DNA from: an uncultured Balneola sp. | GTDB taxonomy: Bacteria > Bacteroidota > Rhodothermia > Balneolales > Balneolaceae | NCBI GenBank assembly: GCA_902529365.1 | Contig: CABZWK010000004.1 | Span: forward strand, 1 to 64,000 | Direction: 5' to 3' | Length of the DNA: 64,000 nucleotides | Shown: one piece after another, positions 52,268 through 61,822 of the stretch | Layout: the number at the start of each line of letters is the position of its first letter | Position numbering within the stretch: the stretch's first letter is position 1 | The notes under the pieces: model-generated | The model's input: only the letters and a program-made list of their open reading frames with translations | Told to the model about the DNA's origin: nothing | The model's database searches: none | Made by a program: the position numbers and the translations under genes

Positions 52268-53629
52268 TTACTCATATCGAATAACACGTGCAGGATGTAC
52301 ATTAGCCGCGTTACGAGCTGGCATCCAACTCGCTAATACGCTCAGGCCAAGAGTCCCTACCATAATCAAGAGTACATCCAACCATTGAATATCAACTGGA
52401 TAAGCATCAATAATAAAAGCTGAGGGGAGCTTTAATAGACCGAAAGTGTCTTGTAAATAACAAAAACTTAACCCTAGTAAAGCTCCTAAAAAAGCCCCAA
52501 TAATCCCAATAATTAATCCTTGTTGGATGAATATGGCTTGTACTTGTTTGGCCGTCAATCCCAAAGAGCGTAATACGCCAATATCCCGCTTCTTTTGTAA
52601 TACAATCATACTTAGGGATCCAAGAATATTAAGAGCTGCAACCAAAATGATGATCATCAATACTACAAATGCTCCCCACTTTTCTAAATACATGACGTCA
52701 TACAAGGGTTTTTGTAAATCGTACCACGTCTTAAGTACAATGGCAGAGCTAAATAAATCCTCCTTAACGCTTGCGAAGCTTATTTTAACTGCATCGGCCT
52801 GTTGTATATTCTCAAGCAATACATCCACACCTGAAATTCTATTTCTCGTTACAAACAGCCTATGTGCTGCTGAAATATCTAATAAGATGGGCGGTGGAGA
52901 CGAAACATACGGGAGTTCATAAATCCCCCTCACCGCAAAAATCATGGTTCGCGGTATACTTATTTGGGTTAATGCTTTTTGCATATGCCGCGCACTCAAC
53001 AGAACGACTTCATCACCTACCTTTAGCTGTAATTCTGCCCGCAGATATTCAGGAATAAGTATTCCAGGACGCCCATCCAGTACGCCTAGATCCTTGATGC
53101 CACTTTTTAAGGGAAGTTTTTGTAAAAAAGCTTGCTGATCATCTGAAGCCATTACGCTCTGGTTCATTTCTATAGGACTAGCTTCAAAAGAGCTGTTTTG
53201 ATAAGGACTCATAGATATAGGGTTGTTCTGGTTCAAGCCGCTATTTAGGTCTGTCGGTATGCCTTTAATTTGTATCACCTTACTTTCGTACGGTTGCACT
53301 CCATTAATGGTGCGGCTACGCAACAAAGCCATCCCTTCCACAAAAGGGATATACTCCACAATCCTTGGGTCTTCCTGGAATTGCCGTTCCAGTTTATCGT
53401 TCCATTCTAGCACTGGCCCACCGATGCTCTCGACCCGTAAAGCTGGATCATACCCTAGTAGAAAGCCCTGAATTACGGTAAAAAAACCATTAAAAATCGA
53501 TAACACACTGATCAGTAACGCCGCTCCAAGGGTAATACCCGAAACACTTATATAGGTGAGTACAGAAAGCAAAGAAACGTGCTTTTTTGCAAACAAATAC
53601 CTCTGTGCAATCAGTCTAGAAATGTTCAT
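52268..53629 (-). CDS. lolE: LolC/E-type ABC permease (FtsX-like)
   Basis: 453 aa inner-membrane permease that lifts lipoproteins out of the membrane for LolA. The first helix is in SLLSVLTYISVSGITLGAALLISVLSIFNGF (about 19-49), then a large MacB-like periplasmic domain, then three helices (FVVLMIIILVAALNILGSLSMIVL; GLIIGIIGAFLGALLGLSF; VLLIMVGTLGLSVLASWMPA) with the FtsX motif KRDIGVLRSLGLTAKQVQAIF. The end PARNAANVHPARVIRYE is typical of LolC/E and MacB. The ATPase LolD is not in the window. Divergent from glgB, whose start is 163 bases away. Confidence 0.85.
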   Translation of the reverse strand: MNISRLIAQRYLFAKKHVSLLSVLTYISVSGITLGAALLISVLSIFNGFFTVIQGFLLGYDPALRVESIGGPVLEWNDKLERQFQEDPRIVEYIPFVEGMALLRSRTINGVQPYESKVIQIKGIPTDLNSGLNQNNPISMSPYQNSSFEASPIEMNQSVMASDDQQAFLQKLPLKSGIKDLGVLDGRPGILIPEYLRAELQLKVGDEVVLLSARHMQKALTQISIPRTMIFAVRGIYELPYVSSPPPILLDISAAHRLFVTRNRISGVDVLLENIQQADAVKISFASVKEDLFSSAIVLKTWYDLQKPLYDVMYLEKWGAFVVLMIIILVAALNILGSLSMIVLQKKRDIGVLRSLGLTAKQVQAIFIQQGLIIGIIGAFLGALLGLSFCYLQDTFGLLKLPSAFIIDAYPVDIQWLDVLLIMVGTLGLSVLASWMPARNAANVHPARVIRYE

Positions 53630-53792
53630 ATGTCAAAATGGTTAAATAACAGCTAAACTAAAATAGATAATGTTCCTTTCAACTACATAATTAAAGCTAC
53701 TTAAGTCATTATTTTGCGCATAAATATATATATTATAACCTCTTGAAATAGTTTTTACTTCCTTTTTAATTAACCAATACATAGGAAAATAT

Positions 53793-55976
53793 TTGTTACC
53801 GGAGGAAATTGTTCATTCCATAGATGACGGTTCACATGGAGATCCCTTTAGCGTTTTGGGACCTCATATCACCGAGGTGGAAGGCAAAAAGAAGCTTATT
53901 ATTAGGGTTTTTAGGCCAGATGCAAAAGATGTTGTGTTGATTATTTCACCGAAGACGCGCCACGCCATGACCCGCCTATCCGAGGGTGGCTTATTTGAAT
54001 ACATATTTCCGAGAAGAAAAAAAATTCCCGAATACCTCTTATCCGTTACCCCATTTCAAGGCCAAGCCTATTCCATAGACGATCCTTATCGGTTTAAACC
54101 AGCCATCGAAGAACTTGATTTACATCTTTGGGGAGAGGGGAATCATGCTAAATCGTATTCCTTTATAGGAGCGCATCCAAAAACGATCGATGGTGTTCAA
54201 GGAACCCATTTTGTGGTAGCTGCACCTGCCGCAACACGGGTCAGTGTCATTGGCTCCTTTAACCAATGGGACGGGCGAGTCCACCGAATGAGAAAATATC
54301 ATGATCAGGGACTTTGGGAGTTATTTATTCCACAGGTAAGCCCGGGTGATGCATATAAGTTTGAACTTAAAAGCCCCCTACAAGATCCCCCCCTTAAAAA
54401 AGCCGATCCTTATGCTTTTTTTGCAGAATTAAGACCGCAAACAGCTTCCATTGTACATTCACTAGATCAATATGAATGGACCGATCAGGAGTGGTTGAAA
54501 AAACGCGAAGACCGTAAGCGGCACCAAGCTCTTTCCGTATATGAATGTCATCTTGGTTCATGGAAGCGAAATGGGAAAGACTTTTTATCGTATCGTGAGC
54601 TGGCAAATCAACTTATCCCATATGTAAAAGAACTAGGCTTTACTCATATTGAACTCATGCCCATTGCGGAGCACCCCTATGATCCATCTTGGGGATATCA
54701 ACAAACGGGTTACTTTGCAGCAACCTCCCGCTTTGGTCGCCCCGAAGACCTCATGTTTTTTATCGATCAGTGCCATGCCTCTAACATTGGGGTTATTGTA
54801 GATTGGGTCCCTGCTCACTTCGCCAAAGACGAACATGGATTATATCGTTTCGATGGAACTGGTCTTTTTGAACATGAAGATCCCCGGCAAGGTGAACATA
54901 AAGATTGGGGTACCGCTATTTTCAATTTTGGACGCACTGAAGTCCAAAATTTTCTGATTTCAAATGCTTTGTTTTGGCTAGATCATTACCATATTGATGG
55001 CTTAAGAGTAGATGCGGTAGCGTCTATGCTCTATTTAGATTATTCCCGAGAAAACGGAGAATGGATACCTAATAAATATGGGGGGCGAGAAAATATTGAG
55101 GCCATAGAGTTTCTGAAAAAATTCAACTATTTCGTGCATGATCAATATCCTGGATGCCTCACCTTTGCAGAAGAATCTACTTCTTGGGGTGGAGTTACCG
55201 CGCCTGTACAACAAGATGGCCTTGGATTCGACTACAAATGGAACATGGGGTGGATGAATGATACTCTAAGCTACATAAAAAAAGACCCTATTTACCGTAG
55301 TTATCATCACGGAGAACTTACTTTTTCCATGGTTTATGCATTCAGTGAACAATTCATATTACCATTCTCTCATGACGAAGTGGTGCACATGAAAAAATCT
55401 ATGCTGTCTAAAATGCCCGGCGACGATTGGCAAAAGTTCGCCAACCTGCGCCTACTATACACCTATATGTACGCTCATCCAGGGGCTAAATTACTGTTTA
55501 TGGGTTCAGAGTTTGGACAGTGGGGTGAATGGAATGATGCCCAATCACTCGACTGGCATTTGTGTGCGTTTGAACCTCATCAGCAGATACAAACGATGAT
55601 TAAGGATTTAAACCATCACCACCAAAATCAGGCATCACTCTATGAGCTGGATACCGATTGGAGAGGCTTTGAGTGGATTGATTTTCATGATGCCGACAAC
55701 AGCCTAATTTCCTTTGTTAGAAAAGCAAAAGATTCGGGCGATTTTATAGTAGTTGTTTTAAATTTCACGCCGAATGTACATCATAATTACCGCGTTGGTG
55801 TTCCTGAAATGGGTAATTATGAAATACTATTCAATAGTGACTCGGAGTATTATGGTGGGAGTAATGTGGGAGCTAAAGAATGCTCTGCATTGGCAGAGTC
55901 ATCGCATAATTTCTCTGCGTCTATCTCTTTGGATATACCCCCACTGGCCGGTATCATGTTAAAATTAAAGAATTAA
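53793..55976 (+). CDS. glgB: 1,4-alpha-glucan branching enzyme
   Basis: Makes alpha-1,6 branches in glycogen. The start is TTG 53793 with AGGA seven bases ahead; no in-frame ATG lies upstream. Layout: N-terminal CBM48-like module (SIDDGSHGDPFSVLGPH; FNQWDGRVHRM near 150), catalytic (beta/alpha)8 barrel with GYFAATSRFGRPEDLM, VDWVPAHFAKD, GLRVDAVASMLYLDYSRE (nucleophile Asp), EESTSW (Glu) and SHDEVVHMKKSMLSKM, then the C-terminal all-beta domain. 727 aa, complete. malQ begins 3 bases after the stop, so they form an operon. Confidence 0.96.
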   Translation: MLPEEIVHSIDDGSHGDPFSVLGPHITEVEGKKKLIIRVFRPDAKDVVLIISPKTRHAMTRLSEGGLFEYIFPRRKKIPEYLLSVTPFQGQAYSIDDPYRFKPAIEELDLHLWGEGNHAKSYSFIGAHPKTIDGVQGTHFVVAAPAATRVSVIGSFNQWDGRVHRMRKYHDQGLWELFIPQVSPGDAYKFELKSPLQDPPLKKADPYAFFAELRPQTASIVHSLDQYEWTDQEWLKKREDRKRHQALSVYECHLGSWKRNGKDFLSYRELANQLIPYVKELGFTHIELMPIAEHPYDPSWGYQQTGYFAATSRFGRPEDLMFFIDQCHASNIGVIVDWVPAHFAKDEHGLYRFDGTGLFEHEDPRQGEHKDWGTAIFNFGRTEVQNFLISNALFWLDHYHIDGLRVDAVASMLYLDYSRENGEWIPNKYGGRENIEAIEFLKKFNYFVHDQYPGCLTFAEESTSWGGVTAPVQQDGLGFDYKWNMGWMNDTLSYIKKDPIYRSYHHGELTFSMVYAFSEQFILPFSHDEVVHMKKSMLSKMPGDDWQKFANLRLLYTYMYAHPGAKLLFMGSEFGQWGEWNDAQSLDWHLCAFEPHQQIQTMIKDLNHHHQNQASLYELDTDWRGFEWIDFHDADNSLISFVRKAKDSGDFIVVVLNFTPNVHHNYRVGVPEMGNYEILFNSDSEYYGGSNVGAKECSALAESSHNFSASISLDIPPLAGIMLKLKN

Positions 55977-55979
55977 GTT

Positions 55980-57482
55980 ATGCGATTTCCACGATCTTGC
56001 GGCACTCTTGTGCACCCAACGTCTTTTCCTGGAAAATACGGTATTGGAGATTTTGGTCAGGAAGCTCGAATATTTCTAGACTTTTTAGAAGAAACAGAGC
56101 AGAGTATCTGGCAAGTGCTACCTCTAACCCCAACCGGCTATGGAAACTCTCCCTATGCCTCCTATTCTGCTTTTGCTGGTAATCCGTATTTGATCAGTCC
56201 CGATATTCTTCTTGAAAAGGGTCTGTTAACCGCTTCTGAAACCCACTCGCTTATTATTCCATCCTCAACTACCGTAGCCTATGAACTTGCGTTTGAGAAG
56301 AAGACCGCAGCATTGAAGTTGGCTTCGGCTCGTTTTTATGAGACCTTAGGCGGGGATGAAGAGGAGAAATTTGAGCGGTTCAAGCTAGAGCATGGTCATT
56401 GGTTGGATGATTATGTGTTGTTTATGGCGGTGGGTAAAAGCAACCAAATGCGGCCATGGAATACTTGGGATGCTGATATTGCTACACGTAAAAAGTCGGC
56501 CATTAGCAAGGCAAAAAAAAACTATGAGCAAGAAATTAAACTAGAGTATTGGCTTCAGTACGAGTTTTTAAATCAATGGTTGGCGTTGAAAGATTATGCC
56601 AATAGTAAAGGTATTCGTGTGATTGGTGACATTCCTATTTTTGTCGATCATAACAGTGCTGACGTGTGGGCAAATACAGAGTATTTTGCTGTGGATAAAA
56701 AGGGATATAGAACCTTGGTAGCTGGGGTTCCACCAGACTATTTCAGTGAAACAGGGCAGCTATGGGGGAACCCTCAGTATCAGTGGGGGGCCTTAGAGAA
56801 AGATGGGTATTCGTGGTGGATTAAACGATTTAAACATATGTTTTTAACCTGCGACGCCATTAGAGTAGATCATTTCAGGGGATTCGATGCCTACTGGGAG
56901 ATCCCTGCATCCGAAAAAACAGCTATTAACGGTCGTTGGGTTAAGGGTCCTGGAGAAAAATTATTTGACACTATCCTGCAAGAATGTGGCGAGCTACCTA
57001 TTCTAGCTGAGGATTTAGGGTTTGTTACAGAGGGTGTAGAAAAGTTGCGCGATAAATACGCATTCCCGGGCATGAAAATTATTCAGTTCGCTTTTGACGT
57101 AGATCCTAACAATAGCTTTTTACCACATAATTACCCTCAGAATTGCGTGGTCTACAGCGGCACGCATGACAACGATACCTCAAGAGGGTGGTATGAGCAA
57201 GCCTCTGAACACGAACGACATTTTGCCCGTACCTACACCCAATCAGATGGTACGCAGATTAATTGGGCTTTTATCCGACTTGGAATGCTCTCTGTGGGAG
57301 ATCAGGCCATTTTTCCTATTCAAGACTTCATGAGTCTATCTACCGAACACCGAATGAATTTCCCCGGTACCTCATCCGGTAATTGGCTTTGGAGATACAC
57401 TACAGAAATGCTACAAATAATTAATCGAGACAAAATTCGTGGTCTAGTTCAGTTAGGTAACAGGTCTATCATGAAGATATAA
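55980..57482 (+). CDS. malQ: 4-alpha-glucanotransferase (amylomaltase)
   Basis: 500 aa GH77 enzyme that shuffles alpha-1,4 glucan chains. GH77 segments: GTLVHPTSFPGKYGIGDFG, WQVLPLTPTGYGNSPYASYSAFAGNPYLIS, GIRVIGDIPIFVDHNSADVW (Asp), DAIRVDHFRGFDAYWEIPA (nucleophile Asp), LAEDLGFVTEGVEKL (acid Glu) and VYSGTHDNDTSRGWY (stabilising Asp). No extra carbohydrate modules. Starts 3 bases after glgB. The 83-base gap after it has only a weak hairpin. Confidence 0.96.
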   Translation: MRFPRSCGTLVHPTSFPGKYGIGDFGQEARIFLDFLEETEQSIWQVLPLTPTGYGNSPYASYSAFAGNPYLISPDILLEKGLLTASETHSLIIPSSTTVAYELAFEKKTAALKLASARFYETLGGDEEEKFERFKLEHGHWLDDYVLFMAVGKSNQMRPWNTWDADIATRKKSAISKAKKNYEQEIKLEYWLQYEFLNQWLALKDYANSKGIRVIGDIPIFVDHNSADVWANTEYFAVDKKGYRTLVAGVPPDYFSETGQLWGNPQYQWGALEKDGYSWWIKRFKHMFLTCDAIRVDHFRGFDAYWEIPASEKTAINGRWVKGPGEKLFDTILQECGELPILAEDLGFVTEGVEKLRDKYAFPGMKIIQFAFDVDPNNSFLPHNYPQNCVVYSGTHDNDTSRGWYEQASEHERHFARTYTQSDGTQINWAFIRLGMLSVGDQAIFPIQDFMSLSTEHRMNFPGTSSGNWLWRYTTEMLQIINRDKIRGLVQLGNRSIMKI

Positions 57483-57565
57483 TCGCCCAATAAATAAAAA
57501 CAGGTGATTTTTCGTTTAAAACCGCCTTTTTCGTATATTCTAAAATTGCAATAAAAAAATACATC

Positions 57566-58384
57566 ATGTCGTTTTCATTGAAGAATCTACCTGAACGATC
57601 TGCAAAACCCAGAGCCGAAGGTATCACCCTAGTATTAGACAAAGGATATAGCGTACGTCAAGTAGAAGATCTGGTTGAAGTGTGCTCCGGTCATATTGAC
57701 ATTGTTAAACTCGGATGGGGGACTTCTTATGTCACTCAGGGTTTAGAAGAGAAAATTAAGGTCTATCAAAATGCTGGAATACCCGTTTACTTTGGGGGTA
57801 CTCTTTTTGAAGCATACTTAATGCGCAACCAACTCTCCGATTACCGAAAATTAATGGAGCGCTATGACGTCACCCATGTGGAGGTTTCAAACGGAACCAT
57901 CTTATTATCGGATGAAAAGAAACAGGCTATTATCAAGGAATTAAGCAACGATTACACGGTGTATTCTGAAGTGGGTAGTAAAAATCCTAATGAGATCATT
58001 CCTCCCTACAAATGGGTACGGACTATTCAGCAGGAATTAGAGGCCGGTTCAGAGAAAGTTATCTGCGAAGCTAGGGAAAGCGGCACGGTTGGGATGTTTC
58101 GTCCTAATGGCGAGATCCGCTCTGGCTTACTAGAGGAAATCACCGATCAAATTTCTCCCAAACATTTGCTTTTTGAAGCACCCAAAAAAGAGCAGCAAGT
58201 ATGGTTCATCCGTAAATACGGCTCTAACGTGAACTTAGGAAATATCCAACCCGAAGAAGTGATTCCTCTAGAAACCTTACGTTTAGGTTTGCGTGGGGAT
58301 ACACTCTTAGACTTCTATTCACTAGAAGAGGGTAACGAATTGGATCAAGTGATTAAAGCGAACGGAATGAACGATCAAGAATAA
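57566..58384 (+). CDS. comA: Phosphosulfolactate synthase
   Basis: Condenses phosphoenolpyruvate and sulfite into 2-phosphosulfolactate. TIM-barrel ComA signatures: KPRAEGITLVLDKGYSVRQVEDL (about 13-35), IDIVKLGWGTSYV (Lys/Gly, about 49-61), IPVYFGGTLFEAYLMRNQ, VEVSNGTILL, YTVYSEVGSKNPN, and ICEARESGTVGM. It is 272 aa, normal length. Its follow-on enzyme ComB is encoded at 33445-34182. Neighbours glgB-malQ upstream and the GT5 protein downstream share strand, the latter starting 10 bases after the stop. Confidence 0.9.
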   Translation: MSFSLKNLPERSAKPRAEGITLVLDKGYSVRQVEDLVEVCSGHIDIVKLGWGTSYVTQGLEEKIKVYQNAGIPVYFGGTLFEAYLMRNQLSDYRKLMERYDVTHVEVSNGTILLSDEKKQAIIKELSNDYTVYSEVGSKNPNEIIPPYKWVRTIQQELEAGSEKVICEARESGTVGMFRPNGEIRSGLLEEITDQISPKHLLFEAPKKEQQVWFIRKYGSNVNLGNIQPEEVIPLETLRLGLRGDTLLDFYSLEEGNELDQVIKANGMNDQE

Positions 58385-58393
58385 TTACCCATT

Positions 58394-59191
58394 ATGAAAA
58401 TTTTATACGCCGCCGCTGAAATCTCACCTTTTGCCCGCATGACCGTTACTGCGGATTTATTGCGCTTTTTGCCCGCATCATTGCAGGATAAAGGCTTTGA
58501 GATTCGCATTTTACTCCCAAAATTTGGGACAATTAATGACCGTAGAAATCGTCTACACGAAGTTATTCGATTGTCTGGAATAGAGGTGGAAGTAGGCGAT
58601 ACTGCGGAAAGTATGAAAATTAAAGTAGCCAGTATTCCCAACGCAAAATTACAGGTCTATTTTTTAGATAATGACAAGTATTTTAAACGAAAAGGTCTCT
58701 TCAAAAACCCAAAAGACGATACCTTTTATCCAGATAATGCGGAGCGATTAGCCTTCTACAATAAAGGGGTACTAGAAACAGTTATAAAACTAGGTTGGGA
58801 GCCTGATATCATACATTGTCACGACTGGCCTGCTGGTCTAATTCCTCTTCTGGTTAAAACTAAATACAAAGATGAACCTATTTTCAAAAATTCTAAGATC
58901 ATCTACAATTTACATCATCCAGAAAACGAAGGAACCGCAGATACAGCGAAAATCTTAGAGTTACTTGGCTTGCCTGACGATGTAGACATCGCCAAATTAA
59001 CTGACGAAGGTAAAGTGGATTTATTGAAATTAGGACTCCTCTACAGTGACCATGTAGTTACTGGAAATTTCTTAAAGGACGAATTTGATAGCGTATTTGA
59101 TGAATTGAATGTTTCTCCAGTGAGTATTCAAGGTGCGCCTGAGGATGTGTCAACTAAATTTTCGGATTACTATAAATCAATCTCGAAATAG
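58394..59191 (+). CDS. GT5-only glycogen/starch synthase-like protein
   Basis: 265 aa, equal to only the N-terminal half of a bacterial glycogen synthase. It starts with ILYAAAEISPFARMTVTADLL, where the ADP-glucose-binding KxGGLxD loop of GlgA is replaced by RMTVTADL, then FGTINDRRNRLHEVIRLSG, QVYFLDNDKYFKRK, PDNAERLAFYNKGVLE, PDIIHCHDWPAGLIPLLVKT. The whole C-terminal GT-B domain is missing, and this is the conserved form of Bacteroidota rather than a truncation. It therefore is unlikely to synthesise glycogen alone. The DUF4270 gene follows, as in other genomes of this group. Role unknown. Confidence 0.85.
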   Translation: MKILYAAAEISPFARMTVTADLLRFLPASLQDKGFEIRILLPKFGTINDRRNRLHEVIRLSGIEVEVGDTAESMKIKVASIPNAKLQVYFLDNDKYFKRKGLFKNPKDDTFYPDNAERLAFYNKGVLETVIKLGWEPDIIHCHDWPAGLIPLLVKTKYKDEPIFKNSKIIYNLHHPENEGTADTAKILELLGLPDDVDIAKLTDEGKVDLLKLGLLYSDHVVTGNFLKDEFDSVFDELNVSPVSIQGAPEDVSTKFSDYYKSISK

Positions 59192-59219
59192 TAATTATAA
59201 AAAGGAAGATTGTCATCAT

Positions 59220-60428
59220 ATGTTTTTAACAAATAAAGCTGCCTCAAAAAGGTGGCTTACTTTTTCTGTACTTGCCCTTTTAAGTATCACCGCTTGTGAA
59301 GAAACCAATACGGTTGGTGTAGATTTTATTCAGGAATCTACCATACAAGTTGATACGGTTTTTATAAATCAATTCGATCTAGTTGAGATTGACCCTTACT
59401 TAGGTAAATTATCGTACTCCGCACTGGGCTCGTTTCAAGACCCTCTTTTTGGAGAAATCAGGAGCATTCTCTATTTCAAGCCTTCTATCAATGCCTCCAG
59501 CATCGACACCGTGCTTGATGATATGAAATTTGAAATGAGACTACACCTAATGGAAGATGAGATTTATGGGGATACTAGCTCGACCGCTGAATTTGATGTG
59601 TATCGAATTCAAAATAGTTGGCATGGTCCTAGTTTTCGGCAATCTACCGAAGTTAACCTTGGAATTGAACGTATAGGTGGCTTTAGCGACGCCGATATAG
59701 ATACAAATGGTAACGTTCATGTAGCCCTTGGTGGTAGCTGGGATGCTTTTTATCGAGAAGTATTTAATATTGAAGATGACAGTACCCGATTAACACGGTA
59801 TACTGAAGAGGATTTTGGCCTAGCTATTGTTCCAAAAAACACAAGTAATCGAATCCGATTTGCCACCTTAAGAACCAGCCGTCTATTGGTTATTGGACAA
59901 GAAGATACCAGCTCATACGATATGCAAGACTGGGCCTATAACATAGAAAGAGAAGTCGTTGACCCTATTCCTAATCGCTTGCTCCTTCATAATACCTTTG
60001 AACAAGTACTAAAAATAGATCTAAATAGTCTTGGTGAGCAATTACCAAACATTAATTTTGTGCGTGCTGAATTGGTTTTGGAAGAAGATACCACACGAGC
60101 AAATACCAGTTTGTCAGAACATGAGCAGCGCTTGAACGTTCCGGGCTTTAGAATGAGTGAGGGAGATTTTATTGATTTAGCCTACCAGTTTGGCTTTTCA
60201 GATAATAATATTATCAATGGATATCCTTCGGAAGGGCGTTTTCGATTCGATCTCACCCGGTTGTTAAATGATCAAATCTACAATAACAACCCGATTCAAG
60301 ACTCCTATATATATCCCTATGTGAATGCAGGCTATATTGGCTCTAACATACTTTATAGCAATGATGCCTCACCCGATAAGCGACCGAGGTTAATTATTCA
60401 CTCTATTCAATCCGAGGAGCCAAAATAA
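59220..60428 (+). CDS. DUF4270-family lipoprotein
   Basis: About 402 aa. An upstream in-frame ATG (59133) would overlap the preceding gene; ATG 59220 is chosen because it leaves a canonical lipoprotein signal, ITAC, with Cys26, and AGGAAG upstream. The body reads as beta-rich jelly-roll-like segments typical of DUF4270: VGVDFIQESTIQVDTVFINQFD, KLSYSALGSFQDPLFGEIRSILYFKP, and FVRAELVLEEDT near the C-terminus with IIHSIQ. No enzyme residues recognised. The stop shares a base with the start of the next gene (TAATG), so the two are translationally coupled. Confidence 0.8.
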   Translation: MFLTNKAASKRWLTFSVLALLSITACEETNTVGVDFIQESTIQVDTVFINQFDLVEIDPYLGKLSYSALGSFQDPLFGEIRSILYFKPSINASSIDTVLDDMKFEMRLHLMEDEIYGDTSSTAEFDVYRIQNSWHGPSFRQSTEVNLGIERIGGFSDADIDTNGNVHVALGGSWDAFYREVFNIEDDSTRLTRYTEEDFGLAIVPKNTSNRIRFATLRTSRLLVIGQEDTSSYDMQDWAYNIEREVVDPIPNRLLLHNTFEQVLKIDLNSLGEQLPNINFVRAELVLEEDTTRANTSLSEHEQRLNVPGFRMSEGDFIDLAYQFGFSDNNIINGYPSEGRFRFDLTRLLNDQIYNNNPIQDSYIYPYVNAGYIGSNILYSNDASPDKRPRLIIHSIQSEEPK

Positions 60429-61771
60429 TGCGTGATATGCTAATAAATTTATACACATTACCCAGGGTGGCCTCAAACAAGACCGCATTGCTAGCGGTAT
60501 TCATATTTTTGCTCAGCTATCCTCATCTTTTGGCACAAATTCAATCTTCTAATTTGTATTCCAGTGGATCCATATACTCTGCATATGGGATCGGTTATCC
60601 TGTTGAAATGGAAACCGAATCGGCCAAATCACATGGAATATTTGGCGTAACTAGCGTTAACCAGGAAGTGGCCGGTCTTACGAACCCTGCTTTTTGGTCA
60701 CAAACCTATTATACTCAAGGAGCCTCTGGCATTGGCTTACATAGTATCCAATTAAAAAATACCAGCAGTTTAGGTGAATCTGCTCTTTTTGAAAAGGGGT
60801 ATTTACAATTATTATTTCCACTTAAGTCTAGTGAATTAGGTGTCTCCGTTGGTTTATATCCCGTCACCCGCTCCAACCTAAAAATAATTAACGAGGAGCA
60901 GATTCTGTCTTATGGTGATACAGTTGGATACAATTCAGAACTGCAACAAATGGGTGGATTAAATAAATTCGAAATAGGTTTCGGTTGGAAATTAAACGAC
61001 CAAATATCTATTGGTTATGCCCCATCGGTAGCTTTTTTCAGCATGGAAACATCGGAGGCTTTTTCCTTTAGTTCTTCGCTGTACTCACAACAAAAACAAA
61101 AACTGACCATTAGTGGTGCGGCGTTTTCTCAACGCTTGGGTGTTGCGGGGAGTTTTCGAAACGTGTTCAAGACACAAGATAAGATTTCAGTTGGGGCAAC
61201 GATAAATGTCCCTTTCAGTATGACGTTGAGACAAGATTTTACTACCGAAAAAGAAATTGAATCCGGCAGTAAAACTGTAGACTTATCCAATATATTGATC
61301 AGTAAAAAAGGAGAAATGAGCCTTCCTTTAGAGTACGCTGCTGGTATTGGCTATGCCCCTCATACTCGTTTTAATGTTAGTATAGAAGGGCAATATCAAC
61401 AGTGGTCAGACTATTCCAATAATTTAGTCGATAATGACGGGGCTGTAATGGCGGATCGTATTCGAATAGGCCTGGGCGCACAGTTTCATCCTTATAAAAA
61501 AGCACAAAGTAGATTTTTTTCGAGTTTTAAATATTCTGCTGGATTATCTTATGACAGCGGTCATCTAACAATTCAAGAAGAAGAAATTAGAACGTTATGG
61601 CTGCACACAGGGTTAGGTATACTATCGCGTAGTCCTTCGTCAATAGATGTGAGTGTGCGATACGGATTCAGAGGAACTACAAAAAGTAACCTAATTGAAG
61701 AAAATATTTGGGCTATTGGACTTTCAGTGAATCTTGCTGAAATCATGTTCTTACGACCTAAATTACAATAA
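60428..61771 (+). CDS. Outer-membrane beta-barrel protein, OmpP1/FadL-like
   Basis: 447 aa. Signal peptide ends near LLAQIQ. The N-terminal part SNLYSSGSIYSAYGIGYPVEME, and AGLTNPAFWS with the later repeated amphipathic strands (LGVSVGLYPVTRSNL, FEIGFGWKLNDQISIGYAPSVAFF), resembles the hydrophobic-compound transporter barrels often found next to DUF4270 genes in Bacteroidota. The AxxNPAF stretch is a family mark. The C-terminus ends without the canonical Phe (RPKLQ). Substrate unknown; the coupling to the DUF4270 lipoprotein suggests a joint surface function. Confidence 0.7.
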   Translation: MRDMLINLYTLPRVASNKTALLAVFIFLLSYPHLLAQIQSSNLYSSGSIYSAYGIGYPVEMETESAKSHGIFGVTSVNQEVAGLTNPAFWSQTYYTQGASGIGLHSIQLKNTSSLGESALFEKGYLQLLFPLKSSELGVSVGLYPVTRSNLKIINEEQILSYGDTVGYNSELQQMGGLNKFEIGFGWKLNDQISIGYAPSVAFFSMETSEAFSFSSSLYSQQKQKLTISGAAFSQRLGVAGSFRNVFKTQDKISVGATINVPFSMTLRQDFTTEKEIESGSKTVDLSNILISKKGEMSLPLEYAAGIGYAPHTRFNVSIEGQYQQWSDYSNNLVDNDGAVMADRIRIGLGAQFHPYKKAQSRFFSSFKYSAGLSYDSGHLTIQEEEIRTLWLHTGLGILSRSPSSIDVSVRYGFRGTTKSNLIEENIWAIGLSVNLAEIMFLRPKLQ

Positions 61772-61822
61772 AACGAAGCTGCTCATCAGTGAAATCTCTT
61801 ACTAAACTAACGAAATCGTATC

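Noticed and set aside
57483-57565. Hairpin after malQ
   Set aside because: Only a five-base stem with a G-U and a 16-base loop; not convincing.
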